This document shows, one piece after another, positions 14,106 through 20,090 of a DNA stretch of 20,090 nucleotides (position 1 is its first letter; the number at the start of each line of letters is the position of its first letter). The position numbers were made by a program, and so were the translations under genes. The notes under the pieces are model-generated. The model made no database searches. It had not been told where the DNA came from and worked only from the letters and a program-made list of their open reading frames with translations. Source of the DNA: a virus; the IMG/VR virus record IMGVR_UViG_3300038309_000298, positions 1-20,090 of that record; one strand, written 5' to 3'.

Positions 14106-15470
14106 ATGGGTTGTTTCCAGGTTGAGTTAAAAAAGATTTCAGAGATTATCCCCTACGCACTGAACGCGAAAAAACACCCGGATCAGCAGGTTGAAGATAT
14201 CGCGGCCAGCATCAAAGATTTCGGATTTAATGTTCCGGTTCTGCTGGACAAACAAAGCGTAATACTCGCAGGGAAAGGTCGTTATCTTGCCGCACAGAAG
14301 CTCGGGCTGGATGAGGTGCCGGTGATTTATTTGAGGCACCTGACGCCAGAACAGGAGCGGAAATTTCGCCTGTCAGACAACAAGGTGGCCGAAAGCAAAT
14401 GGGATGAAGTGCTGCTGATAAAAGACCTGACGTCTCTGAAGGAGACCGGTTGCAGCGTGCTGGATATCCCAGGTTTCTCTGAGGCGGAAATCGACAAACT
14501 ACTCAGAGGCCTCCAGGATCAAAAGGGTTTGGCTGATCCGGACAGCGTTCCTGATGTGCGGGAAGATCATGACATCATGCCCGGGGATATGTTTGATCTT
14601 GGTGGTCATAGATTGCTCTGTGGCGATTCCCGGTCGGTGGACGATGTCCAGGCTTTACTGGCCGGCAAGGAGTGCGCCATGTGCTTTACAGATCCGCCAT
14701 ATAACGTCAACTACCAGGGCGGGAAAAATAAAAAGCGTGAAAAGATCAAAAACGACAAGATGTCGCCAAAAGATTTCTACCAGTTCATGAACGCTGTTTA
14801 TAAATGCATTGCGCTGGCACTCTCTGCCGGCGGCGCTTTTTATATCTGCCATGCTGACACCATGTGGAAACAATTCCGGGAGCCACTGGAGAAACATAAT
14901 CTGATCCTTCGACAATGCCTTGTCTGGATTAAGTCTCAGTTTGTCCTTTCCCGGGCTGATTATCATTACCGCCATGAGCCGATCCTTTACGGCAACAAAA
15001 AAGGCACGCATTTCTGGAACGGCGACCGGGATAAAAATTCGGTCCTGTTTCATCAGAACCCGGCCATAACCGTCCAGGAAAACGGTGCCGGCAAGACGCT
15101 GTACATCAACACCAGCGAAGCATCGATTATTATCGAGGTTTCGGATTTTAAAATCACATATCAGGATGACGGCCTGGAGTCTGCCTGGTTTTTTGCAAAG
15201 CCGATCACGTCTGATGAGCATCCGACCATGAAACCCGTTGAACTGGTCAAGCGGGCCGTCAGAAATTCATCGGCAATAAACGATTTTGTTTTTGATCCAT
15301 TCCTTGGCAGCGGGACAACGTTGATCGCCTGTGAGGACTTGGGACGGAAATGCTACGGGATAGAACTGTCGCCGGACTATTGCGATGTGATTATCCGGAG
15401 GTGGGAAGAATATACGGGAGCCAAGGCGGAACTGATTTTTTCTAAAGAGCGGAATGGTGTGGCTGAATGA
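14106..15470 (+). CDS. ParB-domain / beta-class DNA methyltransferase fusion, 454 aa
   Basis: Residues 1-110 are a ParB/sulfiredoxin-like domain (IAASIKDFGFNVPVLL, then VILAGKGRYLAAQKLG, then LSDNKVAESKWD). Residues about 155-450 are an N6-adenine or N4-cytosine methyltransferase: DPPY at 196-199 comes before the AdoMet motif FDPFLGSGTT at 396-405, the beta-class order, with the recognition region between them. Such fusions are common in phages and prophages next to terminase genes. They probably protect phage DNA from host restriction or mark it for packaging; the target sequence cannot be read from the gene. No cognate endonuclease is adjacent. It begins right at the primase stop and overlaps the next gene by 4 bases (ATGA). 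Confidence 0.92.
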   Translation: MGCFQVELKKISEIIPYALNAKKHPDQQVEDIAASIKDFGFNVPVLLDKQSVILAGKGRYLAAQKLGLDEVPVIYLRHLTPEQERKFRLSDNKVAESKWDEVLLIKDLTSLKETGCSVLDIPGFSEAEIDKLLRGLQDQKGLADPDSVPDVREDHDIMPGDMFDLGGHRLLCGDSRSVDDVQALLAGKECAMCFTDPPYNVNYQGGKNKKREKIKNDKMSPKDFYQFMNAVYKCIALALSAGGAFYICHADTMWKQFREPLEKHNLILRQCLVWIKSQFVLSRADYHYRHEPILYGNKKGTHFWNGDRDKNSVLFHQNPAITVQENGAGKTLYINTSEASIIIEVSDFKITYQDDGLESAWFFAKPITSDEHPTMKPVELVKRAVRNSSAINDFVFDPFLGSGTTLIACEDLGRKCYGIELSPDYCDVIIRRWEEYTGAKAELIFSKERNGVAE

Positions 15471-16264
15471 GTAACGATCTGGAGAAGTTTTTAAGAGTAG
15501 CGAGCGATGAAGAGTCTGTTGAACTGCAGATATTTCACAACGCGGTGATTAAAAACATGAAGGTTTACCAGGAGTCTCCTACAAAAAAGAACAGGGACAA
15601 TCTGGATGCGGCGCGGGAGAGTCTTGCTCAAAAAAAAGAGGAGTTGATGAACAAATATTTTGATAACACCGGCGCCGATCCTTGGCAGGGAGCGCCGGAA
15701 GTGTTTGTCAATATATCGGCGGTGGCAAAGTTTGTGTCCGGCCGGTTCAAGACGTCCGGCAATAAGACGTTATCTGAGCGTACCGTGCGCGGACATCTCC
15801 AGGGCCGTGGCAAAAAAGGAAAGCTTCTTTTTCCCCGGCCGGAAGGTGGCTATGCCTTGGCAGATGTCCAGGATTATGCTGGCCGCATGGGGTTTGTTGC
15901 GCTGAATGCAGATCCCAACGCTGACGATAAGGATGTTTCCAGACGGTCACTTGAGCTCATAAATGCCCAGGAGGAAAAAAAGCTGGAGAAGCTGGCCCTG
16001 CAGAACAGGCGCCTGGAATTTGAGCTGGCTGAAAAAGAAAAAGCGTTTGTCCGCCTGGATGATCTGGATGCTGAACTGGCTGCCCGTGGTCTGGCCTTAC
16101 GGCATTTTTTGGAGCGGTATTTTGATGATCATATCAACACCGTCCTGGAAATGGACCGGCCCGGTGCGCTGCAACTGCTGATGGACGCGGTTAACCAGGC
16201 ATTAAACGACTATGTGTCTCTGGACGCGTTTTACGTGCTGCGTCCGGAAAAGGAGGGGAAGTGA
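15467..16264 (+). CDS. Probable small terminase subunit, 265 aa
   Basis: Likely DNA-recognition subunit of the packaging motor. Residues about 78-145 form a winged-helix-like region (VNISAVAKFVSGRF, LSERTVRGHL, GGYALADVQDYAGRMG), as in Nu1-type proteins that choose the packaging site. Then comes a long charged coiled coil (about 160-200) with the LDDLDAELAARGLALRHFLE segment, which resembles the terminase small-subunit or phage packaging Nu1-like C-termini. The large subunit lies about 1.8 kb downstream; the intervening small genes separate the two more than usual. The identification rests on domain order and position, not on a recognised signature. Four-base ATGA overlap with the upstream methyltransferase. 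Confidence 0.62.
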   Translation: MSNDLEKFLRVASDEESVELQIFHNAVIKNMKVYQESPTKKNRDNLDAARESLAQKKEELMNKYFDNTGADPWQGAPEVFVNISAVAKFVSGRFKTSGNKTLSERTVRGHLQGRGKKGKLLFPRPEGGYALADVQDYAGRMGFVALNADPNADDKDVSRRSLELINAQEEKKLEKLALQNRRLEFELAEKEKAFVRLDDLDAELAARGLALRHFLERYFDDHINTVLEMDRPGALQLLMDAVNQALNDYVSLDAFYVLRPEKEGK

Positions 16265-16407
16265 GTCTTGAGGATATGGAACGGCAGATTGATCGGTTTT
16301 TAACGGTCTGGTTCCCCTGGGTATCAGGCGTAGCGTGCGCGGTGGCGGCGTTGTATTTCGGGGTGCATATCGTCATCTGGGCGGTTTTACGGGGGTGCCA
16401 GGTATGA
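16261..16407 (+). CDS. Tiny single-span membrane protein, 48 aa
   Basis: GTG start overlapping the previous stop (GTGA), with GGAGGGGAA just upstream. The N-terminal 18 residues are polar and acidic, followed by one hydrophobic segment (about 16-43: VWFPWVSGVACAVAALYF then VHIVIWAVL) and a short basic end. It has no recognised family. Tight coupling on both sides (ATGA with the next gene) supports it being real. Confidence 0.55.
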   Translation: MSLEDMERQIDRFLTVWFPWVSGVACAVAALYFGVHIVIWAVLRGCQV

Positions 16408-16565
16408 CGTGTGATGTCTGCGGAAGTAACCAGGTGGAGGATCTGCGGAATGGTGATGATGAAGCGCCGGTGTTTTGCTGCTGTCATGATTGCGGCGCGC
16501 ATTATTATCGCGGCCAGTGGTGGGCCAGAAACGAGTGGGACGGCTGGACGCACAACAAGGATTAA
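16404..16565 (+). CDS. Tiny zinc-ribbon protein, 53 aa
   Basis: The ATG at 16404 overlaps the stop of the membrane ORF (ATGA). The sequence has C3-x2-C6 (CDVC) and a CCCHDC cluster near residue 28-33, then a Trp-rich end (GQWWARNEWDGW). This is the spacing of a small treble-clef or zinc-ribbon finger. An upstream start at 16335 is open but would overlap the membrane gene and lacks a ribosome site. Confidence 0.6.
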   Translation: MTCDVCGSNQVEDLRNGDDEAPVFCCCHDCGAHYYRGQWWARNEWDGWTHNKD

Positions 16566-16569
16566 AGTC

Positions 16570-17136
16570 ATGAAAGTGGATTTTTTAGTTGAGGCGGTTT
16601 TTTCATCGGAAAAAATGGATGTCCGTAAGGTCGGGGTGATGGGCGCTCATGGCACAGGCAAGACGACAATGGCCCGGGCGGCTGCTAAAGAGATGATGAA
16701 TTATTATCCGCGTACGGCCCTGGTCCAGGAGCAGGCCCGGGAATGTCCCTACTCGATAAACAGGAATATGTCCATGATCAGCCAGCGGTGGTTGTTCGGT
16801 CGCCAGATCGTGTCCGAGCACGTGGCGGCGCGGGATGCCGAGATATTGGTTTGCGATCGCACGATTCTGGATTCCATTGTGTATTCCACCTGGCTGGAGG
16901 AACACGGCCGCAATGAAATCACGCCGTTTCTAAATGCTGTCATGCCTTTTGCCCTGCAATACATGGAATCATATTCCGGCCTGGTGTGGTGCCGGCCGAA
17001 CGGATCACCGCCGGCTGACGATGGTTTCCGGGATACGGATCCGGATTTTCAGCATGAGATCGACGCCATCTTTGAACGGTTCGTGATCGGGTATGGATTA
17101 CCGGTATTGGTAACCCAGAAGGAGATGACGGTATGA
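16570..17136 (+). CDS. P-loop NTPase/kinase-like protein (AAA_28-like), 188 aa
   Basis: Nucleotide-binding protein. Walker A GAHGTGKT at 25-32 (K31) follows the strand RKVGVM. EILVCDRTILDSIVY at 91-105 is the kinase-type Walker B/DR motif (D96), as in NadR-like, nicotinamide-riboside-kinase-like and deoxynucleoside-kinase-like families. The C-terminal lid region has RDTDPDFQHEID. The substrate is unknown; nucleoside, nicotinamide riboside or a nucleic-acid end are options. The start at ATG 16570 follows AAGGA by 9 bases and the previous stop by 4 bases; a longer frame reaching 16411 would overlap the zinc-ribbon gene. It overlaps the phosphoesterase by ATGA, suggesting a linked function. Confidence 0.75.
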   Translation: MKVDFLVEAVFSSEKMDVRKVGVMGAHGTGKTTMARAAAKEMMNYYPRTALVQEQARECPYSINRNMSMISQRWLFGRQIVSEHVAARDAEILVCDRTILDSIVYSTWLEEHGRNEITPFLNAVMPFALQYMESYSGLVWCRPNGSPPADDGFRDTDPDFQHEIDAIFERFVIGYGLPVLVTQKEMTV

Positions 17137-17831
17137 AAATTCTATGTTTCAGTGACGCACATTTATTGCCGACAGATCTGGTTGCTGAGGATGATAAGTT
17201 GGCTGATCTGTTGGAAAGGGCTTTGTCTGATTTCGATATGGTTGTGGTTGTCGGTGATTTACTGGAGATGTATGCAGCCAAGGGGAGGCAAAAAGCTCAT
17301 TTTAAACGAATTATGGCCAGGTATCCCAGGACTTTTTCTGCGTTGCGTCACAAGAATGTTAAGCTGGTTAAAGGCAATCATGATGACGGATGCCTCGCTT
17401 TTCTTTCCTGCCATATCCCGGTTAATAAGCTGATTATCGACGGGTATATGTTCATGCACGGACATCAGGCGGACGTCATGTATTCATCTGGTATGATGGA
17501 GTCCGTCTCGGAGTTTATCGTCAAACGCGTCTTCTGGCTGGAATCCTTTTTTAGCCGATTTACTGGTTTCCGAATCACTGAGCGATTCGTTGAGGGCCAA
17601 CGAAAAAAACGCGTGGGCGCTGATAGCCAGCGTAAATACGCTGAGGTTTTCTTAAGGGCCAACCCGAAATTAAAGGGGATTGTCATGGGGCACACCCATA
17701 TCCCCTTGGTGGAGTTTTATGGCCGGCAGGTTTACCTGAACACTGGCGCCTATATCGATGGTGACGCATTCCTGCTGAATACAACCACCGGAGCAGTAGA
17801 AATAGCGTGGGAGGATTCTAATGATGCCTAA
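17133..17831 (+). CDS. Calcineurin-like metallophosphoesterase, 232 aa
   Basis: Binuclear-metal phosphoesterase. All core motifs are present in order: SDAH at 7-10 (D8, H10), GDLLE from 41 (D42), GNHDD at 81-85, MHGHQAD near 108, and GHTHIP near 188. The substrate cannot be told from sequence. The general outline, with a capping helix pair around 125-160, resembles small LpxH/YfcE-like enzymes. It starts inside the stop of the P-loop kinase gene and overlaps the next gene by 11 bases. A kinase and phosphatase pair encoded together may act on the same molecule. Confidence 0.88.
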   Translation: MKILCFSDAHLLPTDLVAEDDKLADLLERALSDFDMVVVVGDLLEMYAAKGRQKAHFKRIMARYPRTFSALRHKNVKLVKGNHDDGCLAFLSCHIPVNKLIIDGYMFMHGHQADVMYSSGMMESVSEFIVKRVFWLESFFSRFTGFRITERFVEGQRKKRVGADSQRKYAEVFLRANPKLKGIVMGHTHIPLVEFYGRQVYLNTGAYIDGDAFLLNTTTGAVEIAWEDSNDA

Positions 17832-18054
17832 TAGAAAAACTTATGGTAAAAGCGCGCGCAATCAGCAACACATTGAGCTGTATTTTTCAGCCATCGATGA
17901 GACCGATAAGGGCCTGCGGGTCTCGGACGGTGTCCATCGGGTCTGGTTGCCAAAATCACAGATAACCGTCAACCGGTTTCGGGGTCCGCAAAAGTCAGCG
18001 GTGATTGTATCCATGCCGTTGTGGCTGGCAAAAAAAACGGGGTGTGTTGAATAG
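17821..18054 (+). CDS. Small protein of unknown function, 77 aa
   Basis: GGAGGA precedes two adjacent ATGs (17821 and 17824); either could be used. The sequence is basic at the start (NRKTYGKSARNQQ), then a beta-rich stretch (GLRVSDGVHRVWLPKSQITV and SAVIVSMPLWLAKKTG). It could be a small OB- or SH3-like nucleic-acid-binding fold, but I do not recognise it. It overlaps the phosphoesterase end and touches the terminase start. Confidence 0.6.
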   Translation: MMPNRKTYGKSARNQQHIELYFSAIDETDKGLRVSDGVHRVWLPKSQITVNRFRGPQKSAVIVSMPLWLAKKTGCVE

Positions 18055-20090
18055 TGGCTAACCACCTGAAAATAACAATCCCGGTGTCGCCGGCGGTCCC
18101 GTGGCTTTCACGGGCCATCATAGACCAGCTGGCCGATCGGGAATTTAAACCACTGCCTGGAGAGCGCAAGGCCCTGAGAAAGCCGAGGCGGATCCGGCCG
18201 TCCAAGTGGGCAGAGCGGTACCGGATACTTCCACCAAAGGTCTCAGCTTTGCCCGGGCGGTGGCGTAACTCTGTGACGCCATATTTGGCAGGTATTATGG
18301 ACTCAGCAGCCCTGCCTTTTATCCGAGATGTAAATATTTGCAAATCTCCACAGGCGGGTGTCACCGAAGCTGTACATAATTTCGTCGGCAGTAGCATTGA
18401 CCAGGATCCCGGGCCGGTCTTGTATGTTTTCCCAGATGAGGATATGGGCCGGGAAAACATGAAGGACCGGATCGAGCCCATGGTGTCTGCCACACCTCAC
18501 TTGCGGAAATATCTGTCCGGGTCAGCCCATGACAGCGCGTCTGTCCGCCTGGATCTGAGACATGTCAACATCTATGTCGCATGGGCCAGGTCGGCATCCA
18601 AGCTGGGGAATAAACCCATCCGTTATGTATCCATGGATGAGGTGGATAAATATCCGGATACGGCCGGGCGTAGAGAGTCTTCCCCGATCGCTTTGTCAGA
18701 GGCCCGGACGATCTGGTTTTCAAAAAATTGTAAAAGGTTCAAATATTCCACGCCGACAATTGAGCAGGGTAACATCTGGCAGGCCCTGCTGGACGCCGAG
18801 ATGGTTTTTGTGTTTGAGGTCCGGTGTCCTGTCTGTGGTGTCAGGCAGGTGATGGTGTTTGATCAGATCAAGTGGGAGGGTGGTTCATCGGTGGATCCGA
18901 ATGCAGTGGAATCCTGGTATGAATGCATTGACTGCCATGTGACCTGGGATGATGATGCGCGCAATCGGGCCGTCTCTCGCGGCGTGTGGCGGGAGCTGAT
19001 CGTTCCGGAAAACAAAACCATGGCCGATGCCATCCGGAATCCCAAGACCGTAGGCCGTCAGTTGTTTTACGCTTTGAAGAAAGACCGGCCGGAAAATATC
19101 GGTTTCCATCTGCCGGCCTGGTTATCCCGCTTTGTCCCTTTGTCCGATTGTGTGGCCGCGTTTATCCGTGGTCAGCGAAGCAAGGTTGCCCTGCGGAACT
19201 TCATGAACAATATCAAGGCAGAGCCGTGGGTGGAGTACGATGTCGATCGGGAAACAGATCTGATTCTAGCCCTGAAAGATGCCAGGCCGGCCGGTCTGGT
19301 CCCTGGAGACAACCAGGTGGCTGCCCTGCTGGGTGAGATCGACACCCAGGATGACGGATTCTGGTACGAGATTCGAGCCTTTGGTTTTGGCTTTGCGGCC
19401 GAGTCCTGGCAGATCCGGGCCGGGTTTATCGCAGCTGATTGGACCCGGGTAAACCGAAAAAACTTGGCCGGCAGGCAGTGGCGGTATCACCCAGCCTTTG
19501 ATACCTTGAGAAAAGTCCTCTGGGAAGATGTATACCGAGATCCGGATGGCAAGACCTATCCTGTTTATTTTTCCGGCATCGATGCCATGGGGCATCATAC
19601 CTCTGAGGTCTATGATTTCTGCCGGGCACACCGGGGGAAGATTGCGCCTATCCAGGGCATGAATACCCGCAGCAACACGCCGTATAAATGGAAAAAGATC
19701 GATTATTATCCCGGTACCAACAAACCGATTCCGGGCGGCATTAAGCTGCTGCAGTTGGATGTCCATCACTATAAGGACGAATTGTCCGGAAAGCTCCAAG
19801 TGGCTCCGCTGGACCCTGGGGCCTGGCACATGAACCGGGACACCATCGATGCCTGGGCGGAGCAGTTGTGTGTGGAGTACCTGGATGAAAAAACAAACCG
19901 ATGGGAGTGCCCGTCCGGCAAGGCCAACCATGCCTGGGACTGCAGCGTCTATGGCCTGGCCCTGGCGGATGTGGTCGGCATAAAACACTGGCCGGAACCT
20001 GGTGATGAGCAGCCTGTCATAGGCAAAACAAAACTACTTCAATCCCGCCGGGATGAACGTGTACCCGTCTTCTTCCTGAATTTTCTTCCA
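18054..20090 (+). CDS. terL: Large terminase subunit, GpA family, 3' end outside the window (679 codons seen)
   Basis: Motor and nuclease that packages phage DNA into the procapsid. The GTG at 18054 overlaps the previous TAG by one base, and the frame is open to the last base, so the gene is incomplete. The ATPase part has the GpA-type Walker A variant KSPQAGVTE at 97-105, Walker B YVSMDEVD at 191-198, and the SPIALSEARTIWFSK region after it. A zinc ribbon follows (C258, C261, C291, C294). The nuclease part begins near 505 with FSGIDAMGHHT (D510), the RNase-H-like acidic strand, and continues to HAWDCSVYGLALAD. GpA-type enzymes belong to lambda-like cos packaging and related phages with long tails. 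The Shine-Dalgarno is weak, so translation is probably coupled. Confidence 0.92.
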   Translation, partial: MANHLKITIPVSPAVPWLSRAIIDQLADREFKPLPGERKALRKPRRIRPSKWAERYRILPPKVSALPGRWRNSVTPYLAGIMDSAALPFIRDVNICKSPQAGVTEAVHNFVGSSIDQDPGPVLYVFPDEDMGRENMKDRIEPMVSATPHLRKYLSGSAHDSASVRLDLRHVNIYVAWARSASKLGNKPIRYVSMDEVDKYPDTAGRRESSPIALSEARTIWFSKNCKRFKYSTPTIEQGNIWQALLDAEMVFVFEVRCPVCGVRQVMVFDQIKWEGGSSVDPNAVESWYECIDCHVTWDDDARNRAVSRGVWRELIVPENKTMADAIRNPKTVGRQLFYALKKDRPENIGFHLPAWLSRFVPLSDCVAAFIRGQRSKVALRNFMNNIKAEPWVEYDVDRETDLILALKDARPAGLVPGDNQVAALLGEIDTQDDGFWYEIRAFGFGFAAESWQIRAGFIAADWTRVNRKNLAGRQWRYHPAFDTLRKVLWEDVYRDPDGKTYPVYFSGIDAMGHHTSEVYDFCRAHRGKIAPIQGMNTRSNTPYKWKKIDYYPGTNKPIPGGIKLLQLDVHHYKDELSGKLQVAPLDPGAWHMNRDTIDAWAEQLCVEYLDEKTNRWECPSGKANHAWDCSVYGLALADVVGIKHWPEPGDEQPVIGKTKLLQSRRDERVPVFFLNFLP

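Noticed and set aside
19266-19988. A 240-codon leftward frame
   Set aside because: It lies entirely antisense to the large terminase, whose frame shows clear nuclease motifs.
1-20090. tRNA genes, CRISPR arrays and insertion sequences
   Set aside because: No cloverleaf-like sequence, regularly spaced repeat array or transposase frame was found.

Overview
The window is the left part of a temperate tailed-phage genome (prophage) from a Gram-negative bacterium. GC content is moderate, Shine-Dalgarno sites are strong, and gene content and codon style fit a Desulfobacterota or other proteobacterial host; the host assignment is a guess. A leftward tyrosine integrase lies at the very left edge, a repressor/Cro-type switch lies near 9.5 kb, and a tightly packed rightward module of replication, methylation and DNA-packaging genes runs off the right edge inside the large terminase gene. 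The attachment site is not in the window and would lie left of base 1.

Bases 1-9465 (all leftward): integrase; a TIR-domain protein; a two-gene Hachiman defence system (hamB helicase, hamA nuclease); an Mrr-type nuclease; a zinc-motif protein of unknown function; a protein with two duplicated acidic helical repeats and a BRCT domain; a CsrA homologue; a small unknown ORF; and the lysogeny repressor. Genes between int and the repressor share the repressor's direction, which suits expression from the prophage.

The most striking signal is between the defence genes. The three gaps (6450-6571, 5537-5627, 2256-2349) carry inverted repeats that look like integron attC sites. Outer AAC/GTT boxes enclose the repeats. 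At least one site has an unpaired spacer and single extrahelical bases on the arm expected for L''. In addition, the box that opens each cassette is complementary to the box that closes the same cassette: GTTATGTG/CACATAAC around the Mrr gene, GTTGGGC/ACCCAAC around hamAB, GTTAGGA/TCCTAAC around the TIR gene. This is what site-specific capture of gene cassettes leaves behind. I read the region as a small integrase-less cassette array (CALIN-like) of anti-phage genes carried as cargo inside a prophage. No integron integrase is present.

Bases 9473-9555 hold the switch. Two identical 17-bp operators in opposite orientation have centres 31 bp apart. One fills the whole -35/-10 spacer of the rightward promoter; the other abuts the -35 of the probable repressor promoter.

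Bases 9579-20090 (all rightward): Cro-like regulator, two small unknown proteins, a P4/D5-type superfamily 3 helicase, a 311-bp gene-free A+T-rich stretch with repeated AAACTATCAC-type iterons (candidate replication origin), a zinc-ribbon/Toprim primase, a ParB-domain DNA methyltransferase fusion, a probable small terminase subunit, a tiny membrane protein, a tiny zinc-ribbon protein, a P-loop kinase-like protein, a calcineurin-type phosphoesterase, a small unknown protein, and a GpA-family large terminase that is open at the right edge. From about 14.1 kb onward the genes overlap or abut by a few bases, indicating one translationally coupled operon.
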